A stretch of DNA of 64,000 bases from Nocardioides sp. B-3 (GTDB taxonomy: Bacteria > Actinomycetota > Actinomycetes > Propionibacteriales > Nocardioidaceae), in NCBI RefSeq assembly GCF_024703895.1, contig NZ_CP087968.1, positions 3,782,001 to 3,846,000 on the forward strand. Reading direction: 5' to 3'. This document shows positions 35,706 through 45,007 of the stretch, one piece after another (the first letter of the stretch is position 1; each line of letters opens with the position of its first letter). The translations under genes and the position numbers were made by a program. The notes beneath the pieces are model-generated. The model was not told the origin of the DNA. It saw nothing but the letters and a program-made list of their open reading frames with translations, and did no database searches.

Positions 35706-36770
35706 CACCCCGCTGGGGCTCGTCGAGATCGTCGGCACCGGCCCGGTCGGTACGTCGATCGCGTTGGCGTGCCGACGTGCGGGGATCGACGTCGTGCTGA
35801 CCGATCTCTCCGCCGAGCACGTGCGCACTGCCAGCGGGCTCGGTGCCGGCCGGCCGAGGTCCGCAGACGACCGACCTGTGCTGGTCGTGGTCGCCGTACC
35901 CCCCGATCATCTGGCCGACGCGATCGTCGACGCCCTCACGGACGGCGACGCGCTCGTCACCGATGTGGGCAGCATCAAGAGCCGGCCGCTGCACGAGGTC
36001 GCCCAACGTGTCGATGCGGCACAGCTCAGCCGCTACGTCGGCTCGCACCCGATGGCCGGCAGCGAGCGCTCCGGGCCGCTCGCCGCGAGTGCCGCGCTCT
36101 TCGACGGCCGTCCGTGGGCGATCACCCCGCACGTGACGTCGTCACCGGAGGCGACCAAGGCGGTCGGCGAGCTGGTCGCGATCTGCGGGGCTGTGCCCAC
36201 CACGCTGTCCCCGGAGGAGCACGACTCGGCGGTCGCGCGCACCTCGCACCTGCCGCACCTTGCCGCCGTGCTCGTCGCCGGCCGCCCGGCCGGAGCGCCG
36301 GCCGAGCACCTCGCGCTGTCGGGCCGGGGCGTGCGCGACGTCACCCGCATCGCGGCCAGCGACCCGGCGCTGTGGCAGCAGATCCTCGGCGCCAACGCCG
36401 ACGCGGTCACCGACCTGCTGGGCGAGCTGCGCGAGCAGCTCGACGACCTGATCGCCGCCGTGCGGACGACGAGCGTGGGGCGCTGCACCGCATCCTCAGC
36501 GCCGGCGTCAGCGGCACGCAGGCCATCCCCGGCAAGCACGGCGGCCCGGTCCGGCCCATGCGCTCGGTGTTCGTGTCCGTCCCCGACCATCCCGGCGAGC
36601 TGGCACGGCTCTTCGGGGACGCCGGCGAGATCGGCGTGAACATCGAGGACGTGCACATCGACCACGATCCGGGGCGGCCCGTGGGCCTGACCGAGCTGGT
36701 CGTGGAGGCCGGTCGCGCGGAGCACCTGCTGGGGGCTCTGGAATCTCGCGGTTGGACGACTCACCGGTAG
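35698..36770 (+). CDS. tyrA: Prephenate dehydrogenase with C-terminal ACT domain (one frameshift)
   Basis: Prephenate dehydrogenase makes 4-hydroxyphenylpyruvate. The NAD-binding GTGPVGTSIALACRRAG opens the protein, with DVGSIKSRPLHEV and GSHPMAGSERSG typical of the family. The last ~80 residues (MRSVFVSVPDHPGELARLFG) form an ACT domain, expected to bind tyrosine for feedback control. A missing base near 36464 (GTGCGGACGACGAG, one G short) breaks the frame before DERGALHRILSAG; corrected length is 357. ATG 35698 overlaps aroH, and its TAG stop is also the start of the cmk -10 box. Confidence 0.9.
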
Positions 36771-36773
36771 GCT
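36768..36773 (+). promoter_or_regulatory. Leaderless-type -10 box of cmk, built on the tyrA stop codon
   Basis: TAGGCT begins with the tyrA stop TAG and ends eight nt before the cmk GTG at 36782. Confidence 0.5.
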
Positions 36774-36781
36774 CACCTGTC

Positions 36782-37447
36782 GTGAGTTCCCTTGTCGTTG
36801 CCATCGATGGACCCTCCGGCTCCGGCAAGTCCAGCACGTCGCGCGGCGTCGCCGCCCGCCTCGGTCTGCGTTACCTCGACACCGGTGCCATGTTCCGCGC
36901 CGTCACCCGGTGGATGCTCAGCCACGGCGTCGACCTGACCGACCCCGACGCGATTGCGGCGCGCTCCGGCGAGCCGGTCATCGTGTCCGGCACCGACCCG
37001 CCTGACCCGACGATCCCGGTCGACGGACGGGACGCGTCCTTCGCGATCCGCAGCGACGAGGTCAACGCCGCCGTCAGCCCGGTCAGCGCCGTCCCGGCCG
37101 TCCGTGCCCGGCTGCTCGAGCTCCAGCGAGACATCATCGGCAAGGGCGGGATCGTCGTCGAGGGGCGCGACATCGGCTCCGTGGTCGCACCCGACGCGGC
37201 CCTGAAGCTCTACCTCAGCGCCGACCCCGAGGCCCGTGCCGTGCGCCGGGCCGCCGAGGCCGGCGGTGACGTCGCCGCGACGCAGGAGTCCCTCCGGGCC
37301 CGCGACCGCATCGACTCCGGCCGCGTCACGGCGCCGCTGACGATGGCCGACGGCGCAGTCCACATCGACACCACGCCGTACACCCCGGACGAGGTCATCT
37401 CGCAGGTCGTCGCGCTCGTGGAGGCGGTGTCGGGGGACGGCGAGTGA
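36782..37447 (+). CDS. cmk: Cytidylate kinase
   Basis: CMP/dCMP kinase. The P-loop AIDGPSGSGKSSTSRGVA is near the N-terminus, followed by LRYLDTGAMFRAVT, and EGRDIGSVVAPDA, all signature segments. Length is 221 residues from GTG 36782, chosen because VVAIDGPSG normally begins within the first few residues; GTG/ATG codons upstream at 36752 would give an unusual extension. It precedes plsC and der as in other actinobacteria. Intact. Confidence 0.93.
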   Translation: MSSLVVAIDGPSGSGKSSTSRGVAARLGLRYLDTGAMFRAVTRWMLSHGVDLTDPDAIAARSGEPVIVSGTDPPDPTIPVDGRDASFAIRSDEVNAAVSPVSAVPAVRARLLELQRDIIGKGGIVVEGRDIGSVVAPDAALKLYLSADPEARAVRRAAEAGGDVAATQESLRARDRIDSGRVTAPLTMADGAVHIDTTPYTPDEVISQVVALVEAVSGDGE

Positions 37448-38239
37448 CCGACCTCCCGCGCCCGAGCGCGCGCCACCCACGCAAGGCCATGCTCCGCGGG
37501 CTCCGTCCGGTCGCCAGCGCCGCCATCCGCGCCTACTGGGACCTGCACGTCCACGGTGCCGACACGGTTCCGACCACCGGTCCGGTCATCTTCGCGTCCA
37601 ACCACGTCGGCTTCCTCGACGGACCGCTGCTGGCGATCATGTCGCCGCGACCCGTGCATGCGCTGACGAAGCAGGAGATGTTCGCGGGCAGGCTCGGCCC
37701 GCTCCTCACCGGCGCCGGCCAGATCCCGCTCTACCGCTTCGGTGCCGACCCCAGCGCCATCAAGTCGTGCCTGCGCGTGCTGCAGGACGGCGGCGCGATC
37801 GGCATCTTCCCGGAGGGCACCCGAGGTCCGGGGACTACGAGGTCTTCCACCACGGCGTCAGCTACCCGGCCCCGGCCACCGGGGCACCGGTCATCCCGGT
37901 CAACCGGTCGGCACCCGCCTGCCGGGCGGCCGGAGCAGCTCGCTCCCTCCGCGTCGAGGCCGCATCGACTTGGCGTACGGCGAAGCGTGGCGCACGGCAC
38001 GTGCACCTCGGCCCCGCACGCGGGAACAGACCTTGGCCACCTCGACGTTGCTCTGGGAGCACCTCCGCGAGCAGCAGGCTCGCGCGCTCGCCCTCACCGG
38101 GCGGGGCCTCCCCGGACCGTTGCCGGTCGGGGACCGCGAGATCGAGCCCGACACCGGGTTCGTCGAGCACACAGACATCGTGGCCGACCAGCCACACCAG
38201 CAGGCCGACACACCGGCCGACCAGCAGGGAGCATCATGA
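37444..38239 (+). CDS. 1-acyl-glycerol-3-phosphate acyltransferase, PlsC family (frameshifted)
   Basis: An acyltransferase of about 265 residues, peripheral to the membrane, for phosphatidic acid synthesis. The catalytic motif is NHVGFLD (variant of NHxxxxD), followed by the substrate-binding FPEGTRG block. Missing bases near 37830 (G run) and about 37905 disturb the middle; the corrected frames continue DYEVFHHGVSY and then GTRLPGGRSS. The C-terminal 50 residues are acidic and low in complexity (ADQPHQQADTPADQQ). GTG 37444 overlaps cmk by four nt, and its stop overlaps the der ATG. Confidence 0.85.
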
Positions 38240-39590
38240 CCGAGTTCGACCAGTACGACGACGAGCCCACCGGCCCCACCCCGGTGTTGGCCGTCGTGGG
38301 CCGCCCCAATGTCGGGAAGTCGACGCTGGTCAATCGGATCATCGGCCGCCGCGAGGCGGTCGTCGAGGACAAGCCCGGCGTCACCCGTGACCGCGTGTCC
38401 TACGACGCCCACTGGAACGGTCGCGCCTTCACCGTCGTCGACACCGGTGGCTGGGACCCCGACGCCGAGGGCCTCTTCGAGCGGATCGCCCTGCAGGCCG
38501 AGGTCGCCGTCAGCCCGGCCGACGCCGTGCTCTTCGTGGTCGACGCGACCGTCGGCATCACCGACTCCGACGAGGCCGTCGTCAAGATCCTGCGCAAGTC
38601 GGGCAAGCCCGTCGTGCTCGCCGCCAACAAGGTCGACGACCTGCGCACGGAGGCCGAGGCCTTCGGGCTGTGGAACCTCGGGCTCGGGGAGCCGTTCCCG
38701 GTGTCGGCCCTGCACGGTCGCGGCTCGGGCGACATGCTCGACGCCGTCCCGGCCGCGCTGCCCGAGACGCCGCCCCAGTCCTTCGGCGAGGAGCTCGGCG
38801 GACCGCGCCGGATCGCTCTGGTCGGCAAGCCCAACGTCGGCAAGTCCTCCCTGCTGAACAAGCTGGCCGGCTCCGAGCGGGTCGTCGTCGACAACGTCGC
38901 CGGCACCACCGTCGACCCGGTCGACGAGCTCATCGACATGGGTGACCGCACTGGCGCTTCATCGACACCGCCGGCATCCGCAAGCGGGTCAAGGAGGCGT
39001 CGGGCCACGAGTACTACGCGTCCCTGCGCACCTCCACGGCCATCGATCGGGCCGAGGTCGCCGTACTCGTCCTCGACGCGGGTGAGACCGTCTCCGAGCA
39101 GGACATGCGGATCATCCAGACGATCCGTGACGCCGGCCGCGCCATGGTGATCGCCTTCAACAAGTGGGACCTCGTCGACGACGAGCGTCGCTACTACCTC
39201 GAGCGCGAGGTCGAGCGCGACCTCGTGCAGGTCCAGTGGGCGCCGCGGATCAACATCACCGCGAAGACCGGCTGGCACGTCGACCGGCTGGTGCCGGCGC
39301 TCGACAAGGCGCTCGAGGGCTGGGAGACGCGCTCGGGACCGGTGCGCTCAACACCTTCCCGGGGTCGGCTCGTGGGGGAGCACCCGCACCCCGTGCGCAG
39401 CGGCAAGCAGCCGAAGATCCTCTTCGCCACCCAGCCGTCGACGGCGCCGCCGACGTTCGTGCTGTTCACCAGCGGCAAGCTCGACGCGTCCTACGAGCGC
39501 TTCGTGGAGCGTCGCCTCCGCGAGGAGTTCGGGTTCGTCGGGACGCCGATCGTGATCAACCAGAAGCCGCGCGAGAAGCGCAAGCGCTGA
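38236..39590 (+). CDS. der: Ribosome-associated GTPase Der/EngA (about three frameshifts)
   Basis: An essential double-GTPase needed for 50S assembly. The two G domains start with VVGRPNVGKSTLVNRI and LVGKPNVGKSSLLNKL; NKVD and NKWD are the G4 motifs, and the C-terminal KH-like domain includes FVLFTSGKLDASYERF. A missing C near 38953 (corrected DRTWRFIDTAGIRKRVKE) and a compensating pair near 39338 and 39360 break the frame. ATG 38236 overlaps plsC. Length about 451, normal. No doubt about identity. Confidence 0.94.
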
Positions 39591-39594
39591 CGGG

Positions 39595-39805
39595 CTACTC
39601 CGAGGGCTCCGGCAGGTCGACGTCCTCGCAGTCGACCTTCGGGTTCACGCCGGCATAGTTGAGCGGGCCGGCCGGGACGGTGAGGGCGATGTTCCCTGCC
39701 TCGGCGCAGTTGGTGTCGGAGTCGTCGAAGTAGCCCCCGGTCATAGGCCGCGAACGCCCCGATCACCAACCAGATGATCACCAGCAGCGAGATGATGCGT
39801 CCCAT
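39595..39805 (-). CDS. Small membrane-anchored protein of 69 residues (one frameshift)
   Basis: Read on the minus strand, ATG 39805 opens MGRIISLLVIIWLVIGAFAAY, one membrane segment at residues 4-20. After one extra G is removed from the run near 39735, the frame continues with FDDSDTNCAEAGNIALTVPA and ends at TAG (39595-39597). The product is a single-pass protein with an acidic exterior tail holding two cysteines about 35 residues apart. TACGTT six nt ahead of the ATG may be a leaderless -10. Function unknown; I do not recognise a named family. Confidence 0.65.
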
Positions 39806-39856
39806 ACCTCGAACGTAGGCGAGGCGACGGGCCGCGGGGACATCCCTGCGGGTGGT

Positions 39857-40517
39857 TCAGGGTGCCATGCCGTGGCCGGCCAGCCGGGCTGCCGGGTCGA
39901 TCGGGGCACCTCCGTCGGGCCTGACCTCGAGGTGCAGGTGCGGACCGGTGGAGTTCCCGGTCGAGCCCACCAGCCCGATCGGTTGGCCGATCTCGATCTC
40001 CCCGGCCCTCGAAGACCAGCGGCGTCAGCTGGTGGCAGTACCAGATGTCGGTCCCGTCCTCGAGCGTGAGGATCGTGCGGATGCCGTACGCCCCCCGCAT
40101 AGGCCACCTCCGTGACCGTGCCGTCGGCGAGGGCGACGAGGTCGGTGCCACTCGCGGCACCGAAGTCGAGGCCCGTGTGAACGCTCTCCCACAGCGGTCC
40201 GCTCAGCCCGAAGCCGGCAGACAGGTGGTAGTCCCGGATCGGCCGGATGTACTCGAACTCAGGCAGGTTGCCGGTGTAGCCCAGCGCCGCGAGCCGGTCG
40301 GCGCGCACGCCCTCGACCTCAGCGTGCCGTTCCGCGGCGTTGAACATCGCAGTCAGGGCCAGCTCGCGCTCGTGCACCCGGTGCTCGAGGGCGACCCGGT
40401 CGGGGATCCGGGGCGGCCGCCCCTGTCTGCTCAGGTACGGCGCTCGCGGACCCGGCGCCGTACGCCACGATGGCGCACGCCGGGACGAGAGCGAGCGACT
40501 GCGCGGCGTGGAGACAT
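39857..40517 (-). CDS. M23 (LytM) peptidase, secreted (frameshifted)
   Basis: A peptidoglycan endopeptidase of about 220 residues. The LytM zinc ligands are in HTGLDFGA and, after correction, GPHLHLEVRPDGG. A reading frame near the start encodes SLALVPACAIVAYGAGSASA, which looks like a signal peptide with an AxA cleavage site, so export is likely. A helical linker (ERELALTAMFNAAERHAEVE) follows. Shifts lie near the start (40495), about 40101 and about 40006. The start at 40514-40517 (ATG or GTG) is tentative because it is itself out of frame with the signal. Confidence 0.75.
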
Positions 40518-40743
40518 GAGCGGGGCCCTTCGCGGAGGAAAGCAACCCCACGAGTGTGTGCGCGTCCGCGCGAATGCGAGGGCGAAATGCCGAGATCGCC
40601 CCGTGGTGGTCCAGTCCGGTCAGACGGTATGACGTGACTCCCTCGTCCTGAGGGGTTGTGGACCGGGGCCTCTCACATGCATGAACGTGGGTTATCGGGC
40701 AGGACCGGCCTGCTCGACCTATCCACAGGCATAGGAGGCCCCG
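40518..40743. other. Intergenic region and left side of the IS110 element
   Basis: A 226-nt gap between the M23 gene start and the transposase start. The part nearest the transposase contains CTATCCACAGG and an AGGAGG ribosome binding site (40735-40740) four nt before GTG 40744. The left IS boundary is somewhere here and could not be fixed without a second copy. Confidence 0.5.
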
Positions 40744-42050
40744 GTGTTCACTGAGCGTACGAGCGTTGGACTCGATGTGCACGCACGATCGGTCGTCGCA
40801 ACGGCGATCGACACCACGACAGGCGAACTGTTCAAGCAGAAGCTTGTCCCGGCCAGTGAAGTCGTCATCGACTGGGTCAAGACTCTGCCCGGCCCTGTTG
40901 CGGTGACCTACGAAGCAGGACCGACCGGCTTCGGACTGGCGCGCGGATGGGCACGGCCCAGATCCGGTGCGAAGTCGCGGCACCCTCGAAACTGGCCCGA
41001 CCGGCTGGCGACCGCGTCAAGACCGACGCACGCGATGCACTGCAGCTGGCCAAGCTGCTGCGCAACGACGACATCATCAGCGTCCGGGTCCCGACCATCA
41101 CCCAAGAAGCAGCACGTGACCTAGTCCGGGCCCGCGAGGACGTCCGCGGCGACCTGATGCGGGCCCGACACCGGGTCTCGAAGCTGCTACTGCGTCACGG
41201 CCACGTCTACTACGGCGGCGCGACTCGGTCCGCGAAGCATCACGCCCGGCTACACCGGATCCAGTTCGACGAGCTCGGCACTCGATGCGCCTACGAAGCC
41301 GACCTCGAAGCGATCGAGTTCGCCGTCGCCCGTCGCGACCGGCTCGACCGGCTGATCACCCGGATGGCGGCTGACAGTGAGTTCACTGACGTGACCCGCC
41401 GACTATGTTGCCTGCGCGGGATCTCGACATTGACCGGGTTCGCGCTCGCTGTCGAAATCGGCGACTGGCAACGGTTCAACGGCCCCAGCATCGGCGCCTA
41501 CCTCGGACTCGTACCGTCCGAACACTCCAGCGGCCAGTCCCGCCGACAAGGTGGGATCACCAAGACCGGCAACAGCCACGCCCGGCGACTTCTGATCGAG
41601 GCCGCCCGGCACCACAAGCCCCGCTACACCGTCGGCGCGGTCCTGCGCGCCCGCTGGGAACAAGCCCCCGAAGCAGCCCGCGTGCGCGCCCACGTGGGCA
41701 ATACCCGCCTGAACCAGCGCTGGGCCAGCTACACCCGACGACACAAGAAGAACACCGTCGCCAACACCGCGATCGCCCGCGAGCTCGCCGGCTGGTGCTG
41801 GTCCCCGGCCGTGCTGGAGTAGCCCGACCCACAGGCTTGGCTGGCCCGTCGAAGTCCTGACGAGCAGCGCGAGGAGAACCCAGTCCGCGATTCGGCTGTG
41901 AGCCACGACAACACGTCGTGACGCTCGACCTCAGAGAAGCGGACCACTCCTGCCGCACGCCGTCCTGCGGTAACCAACCCGCGCATATCAGCATTGACCG
42001 CGCGTCGACAACGACACGCTGCGACAGGACAACCACCGGCACCACGCCAA
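40640..42050 (+). mobile_element. IS110-family insertion sequence (bounds approximate)
   Basis: One transposase gene with about 100 nt of non-coding DNA on its left and about 230 nt on its right, between an M23 peptidase gene and a proline-rich membrane protein gene. IS110-family elements lack terminal inverted repeats and long target duplications, so bounds cannot be read directly. The right limit is placed before the strong hairpin at 42053, which I assign to the host gene. Confidence 0.6.
40744..41822 (+). CDS. IS110-family transposase (one frameshift)
   Basis: About 359 residues. The N-terminal DEDD (RuvC-like) domain begins VGLDVHARSVVAT, with the acidic residues in TYEAGPTG and VKTDARDALQLAKLL. 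The C-terminal Transposase_20 domain shows LRGISTLTGFALAVEIGDW and GLVPSEHSSGQSRRQGGITKTGN, including the conserved serine region. A missing base near 40946 (GCGCGCGGATGG) splits it after TGFGLAR. Family members act as RNA-guided recombinases using a bridge RNA encoded in the element's non-coding end. GTG 40744 has a good AGGAGG site. Confidence 0.92.
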
Positions 42051-42052
42051 GA
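41823..42052 (+). other. Structured 3' non-coding end of the IS110 element
   Basis: No ORF is convincing. Hairpins include CACGAC/GTCGTG (41904-41920, 5-nt loop) and CCGCA/TGCGG (41953-41970, 8-nt loop). This is where an IS1111-type element would encode its bridge RNA; that assignment is inference. Confidence 0.35.
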
Positions 42053-42089
42053 GAGGCGCCGCCAACACACCCAGTGTCGGCGGCGCCTC
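42053..42089 (-). terminator. Strong hairpin, likely terminator of the proline-rich protein gene
   Basis: Arms of 16 bp with one mismatch (GAGGCGCCGCCAACAC with GTGTCGGCGGCGCCTC) and a 5-nt loop, 33 nt after the minus-strand stop at 42122. Confidence 0.65.
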
Positions 42090-42121
42090 ACCATGCCCTC
42101 TTGACAACCAAGGGCTACATA

Positions 42122-42457
42122 TCAGCCGAGGAGCATGATCGCCACGACGACCACCAGCACCGGGATGAGCGCGATCACCGCTGCGAGGAGTCGCGCATGG
42201 GAGCTGTCCCGGGGCGTGGGTCCGGCGACTACCTTGGCAGGCTCCGGGAGCCGAGGCGCGGGCGCCGCCGGCGGTGCAGGAATCGGGGGAGTGGCACCGC
42301 GGGGCAGGGGGCGAGCAGGGTTCGGTTGTTCGGCCGCCGCCGGTGCCTTGCTCCTGCGGAAGAGCGGGACGATCGGCTCGAAGCCGTCCGGCAGCTCGCC
42401 CGGAGCCTTGCGCCCGCGCCGTTGCGGCAGCCGTGGCTTGTCCTCGTTGCTTGCCAT
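42122..42457 (-). CDS. Proline-rich single-pass membrane protein
   Basis: A 111-residue protein with a basic N-terminus (KPRLPQRRGRKAP), a proline/alanine-rich middle (residues about 45-75, PPIPAPPAAPAPRLPEP) and one C-terminal membrane segment (LLAAVIALIPVLVVVVAIML), so probably tail-anchored with the N-terminus inside. No named family recognised. ATG 42457 follows AAAGGG by five nt on the minus strand. The IS110 element lies immediately downstream. The frame is intact. Confidence 0.65.
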   Translation of the reverse strand: MASNEDKPRLPQRRGRKAPGELPDGFEPIVPLFRRSKAPAAAEQPNPARPLPRGATPPIPAPPAAPAPRLPEPAKVVAGPTPRDSSHARLLAAVIALIPVLVVVVAIMLLG

Positions 42458-42616
42458 GACGACCCTTTTCGAGTTGGTTCCCGGCCGTGGTCACAACGAC
42501 GACGGCCATCTGCTGGCACCCCCGAAATGGCCGGAGGACTGCATCCGGCGCTGGTCACCATGACCAGCCTAGAGGGTCCGTTCACGGGGTGGCGAGGCAG
42601 CAGCAGAAATGCACAC
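42458..42616. other. Upstream region of the proline-rich protein gene
   Basis: About 160 nt without a gene; part of a longer gene-free stretch to 42861 that also holds a terminator and a tRNA fragment, listed separately. Confidence 0.4.
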
Positions 42617-42648
42617 GAGGCCGCCCCGCTGTCCGCGGTGACGGCCTC
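42617..42648 (-). terminator. Terminator hairpin following the tRNA-Pro 3' end
   Basis: GAGGCCG (42617-42623) pairs with CGGCCTC (42642-42648), with further pairing inside. It lies 20 nt downstream, on the minus strand, of the tRNA-Pro 3' fragment, where a tRNA gene's own terminator would sit. Confidence 0.6.
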
Positions 42649-42667
42649 ATGTGTGTGAAGAATTCGG

Positions 42668-42698
42668 TCGGGCTGACAGGATTTGAACCTGCGACCCC
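42668..42698 (-). other. tRNA-Pro 3' fragment, probable attachment site of an integrated element
   Basis: On the minus strand, GGGGTCGCAGG, TTCAAATCC, TGTCAGCCCGA matches the T-arm, acceptor strand and discriminator of an actinobacterial tRNA-Pro. Upstream of this (42699 on) the sequence no longer resembles a tRNA: no D-arm or proline anticodon arm is found. A 3' tRNA remnant 164 nt from an integrase gene is the classic att core. pSAM2-type actinomycete elements use a tRNA-Pro gene in this way. Confidence 0.75.
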
Positions 42699-42861
42699 CT
42701 GTTATGTGGGGCTGCGATCTGGCTCGTACGCCTATTTTGCGGAAAGTGGCTCTGACCTGCACTTATGCCGCACTCGCCACGGATACTCCTTGCGCGTCAT
42801 GGGCCATTTTGAGCCCTTTTGACCGAATACTTCAGGGAATACTTGGTGCACGGATCCGGGC

Positions 42862-44032
42862 TCAGGTCCCACCGGCAAGCTCTTCGAGGATGTGCGCGAC
42901 ATCGGCCGAAATTGCCGGCTTCGAGATGTAGAACTCACGAGTGATCGCGGAGGACGAGTGACCAAGCTGCTGCGCGGCGGTCTCGGAGCCGACCCGTTCG
43001 GCGATGAGCGTCGCCACCGTCTTGCGGAACGTGTGCGGGGTGACCCAGTCCAAGCCAGTGTCGTTGCGGATCTGTCGCCACCGCCGCTCCACATTGGTGA
43101 CCTGTTGCCACGTGCCATTCCGGGTTGGGAAGACCGCGTCGTTCGGGTTGTCCGAGGTCGTGGCCTTCCGGCGTCGCAGTACCGCGACGGCGAAGCCCGG
43201 CAGCACTATGGTTCGGACGCTTGAGTCGGACTTCGGTGTCGGCTTGCGGTACGTGCCCCTGCCGGGCTCTGACTTGATCGTTCCGCTGATGGTGAGGATC
43301 GGACGCCCGGCGTCCAGCTCGATGTCGACCCAGCGCAGTGCCGGGATTTCGCCGATCCGCGCGCCTGTCGCGAGCATCAGATCGGTGATGTCGGACATGT
43401 CGTTGGAGGCCTTCGGTCCCGGGCGCTCCTGCTCAGTCCAGGCGTGCAGGGCGTGGCGGACGGCCTCGAGATCGGCGGGTGACAGTGAGCGTGCCTCGCT
43501 CTTCTCGCGGTGGAGGCGCGATGTCTGTTGGACAGGATTCACTGCCAGTGCGTCATAGCGGACGGCCATGCCAAGCATGGAGCCCATCACCACCTTCGCC
43601 TTCCTCTGGCGACTGGCGCTCGTCGTTCGCAGTCGGACCAGGGAACATGTCCAGCCGGCTCGTGGTCAACTCGCGGAGACGGAGCCCGCCGAGTTCGGGG
43701 ATCACAACCTTGGTGAGCACTCGCTCGTACTCGTTGACAGTCGTGCGCTCGATGCGGCCCTCGTCACGTAGGTACTGCAGCCACAATCCGGCCAACTTCG
43801 CGACAGAGGTCTCCGCTGTCACGAGGTTGTCGCTAACAGTCACGCGGTCCACCAGCTTCTCACGCAGTGCGCGCTCGGCCGCCGGTTGTGTGGTGCCCGT
43901 GGCCGTGACCTCACGAGGAACTCCGTCCTTGTCACGGATGCGCGTTCGCGATCGAAAGACGCCGTCTCTGACCTGTCTCGTGCGGATCGCTCCCCACGTC
44001 CCCAGAGACGTTGGTGGCCGGCCGTGTGTCAT
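42862..44032 (-). CDS. int: Tyrosine-type integrase (one frameshift)
   Basis: An actinophage/AICE-like integrase of about 390 residues. An N-terminal AP2-like/SAM-like region (VFRSRTRIRDKDGVPREVTA; LAGLWLQYLRDEGRIERTTV) precedes the catalytic domain: R in ATGARIGEIPALRW, HTFRKTVATLI, LGHSSSAITREFY with the nucleophilic tyrosine. The frame breaks near 43600 between RLDMFPG and MGSMLGMAVRYDAL. It reads toward the tRNA-Pro fragment 164 nt beyond its stop and follows xis by three nt, the usual xis-int-att order. Confidence 0.88.
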
Positions 44033-44035
44033 CGC

Positions 44036-44346
44036 TCACCATCTCCTCAGCGCGGCCCCGCTCGCGCGGGACAGTGACACGCCAGATTCCCGTGATGACG
44101 CTCCGTCCCCGCGCTGTTCGGGAACAATCGGAGCCTCGTCGAATTGCTCGACGTGTTCCTCGAGCCACGAGTCCAAGTCCGCGCGGCGGTATCGCAAGCA
44201 GCCACCAACCTTGATCGCTCGGGGGCCGAGTCCCGCTCTCCGCGTTCGCCACGTGTACAACGTCGCCTTCGGGATAGCCACGTACGCCGCTGCCTGATCG
44301 ATCGTGAGAACTGCAGGGGGTTGGGTGTTGTCGATGGTGCTACTCA
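44036..44346 (-). CDS. xis: Excisionase-like helix-turn-helix protein
   Basis: A 103-residue MerR/Xis-type small DNA-binding protein: LTIDQAAAYVAIPKATLYTW is the helix-turn-helix and VGGCLRYRRADLDSWLEE the wing, as in excisionases of actinomycete integrative elements. ATG 44346 has AAGGAGG seven nt upstream on the minus strand. The stop is three nt from the int start. It probably directs excision with Int. Intact. Confidence 0.82.
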
Positions 44347-45007
44347 TCGTGTCCTCCTTGGTATTGATGAGAGCAGGATTGCCCTGTCCATAGCAGGTGT
44401 GCACGGCCACCCGGTTTGCCTGTGGACAACCCACTGATAGTTGGACCGTGGATGGCGGGTGGGCGCGCCTCGCTCTTGGCGGCATGCTCAAAACCCTCTG
44501 GCCCGCGCACGATGTCAAGATTCCACGCCCCTGACCTCACCGTGCCCTCGGCGATCAGGATTCGCGTAGAGGATCTCGAAGCTGTCCTCCACCACATCCG
44601 CTGAGGACGATCGGGAGTTCCTCATCGACAATGTGAGTCCGATGGATCAGCGTCGCTACTGGTTCGAACCCAGTATCGTTCACCAAGACTGAAACCGCAT
44701 CTGACCTGCGAAAACAGCAATGTCAGATGTGGATCTGATGTGCACGGGCAGCCTATTCGGAGCAAATCACTCAGGGCGTTATAGCGCGAAATCGCCAGCC
44801 CATTTGGCCTTGTGGCGAGTTGAGGGGCGAGCCAGTAGAAGCTCTGGTGAAAAAACAGTATCGCCCGGGGTCTGCCGAGTTGGTCCTCGCCGCCCTCTGG
44901 GGCTGCTCGAAGTTGGCAATCGGCGTGACCTGCCTCGAAGAGCTTCACCCCGGACACGTCACCCAGTTGGAACAAATCACACGCGTCACAAGGAGGTCCG
45001 GCTGACG
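44347..45007. other. Gene-poor stretch inside the island
   Basis: About 660 nt right of xis. Short open frames exist on both strands but none shows a recognisable domain, good start signal or plausible composition. Replication or transfer genes expected next to int/xis in a self-transmissible AICE are absent. A tRNA T-arm-like sequence at 44658-44685 is listed separately, and a strong AAGGAGGT motif occurs at 44989-44996. Confidence 0.5.
44658..44685 (+). other. tRNA 3'-end-like sequence (remnant or mimic)
   Basis: ACTGGTTCGAACCCAGT is a perfect 5-bp T-arm with a canonical TTCGAAC loop, followed by ATCGTTC, A, CCA as an acceptor strand. GGACGAT at 44605-44611 could pair with it (one G-U). 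However, no anticodon arm of 5 bp with a 7-nt loop, and no normal D-arm, can be drawn between, so a functional tRNA is unlikely. Confidence 0.3.

Noticed and set aside
34956..35828. Long minus-strand ORFs opposite rluB, aroH and other genes
   Set aside because: High GC gives long antisense frames; the products are Arg/Pro/Ala-rich with no domains, while the plus strand encodes known proteins.
42661..42740. A complete tRNA-Pro on the minus strand
   Set aside because: Homology stops after the T-arm; the anticodon and D-arm region is unrelated, so it is a 3' fragment.
44605..44685. A complete functional tRNA gene
   Set aside because: T-arm and acceptor fit, but there is no 5-bp/7-nt anticodon arm and no D-arm; only the 3' part is tRNA-like.
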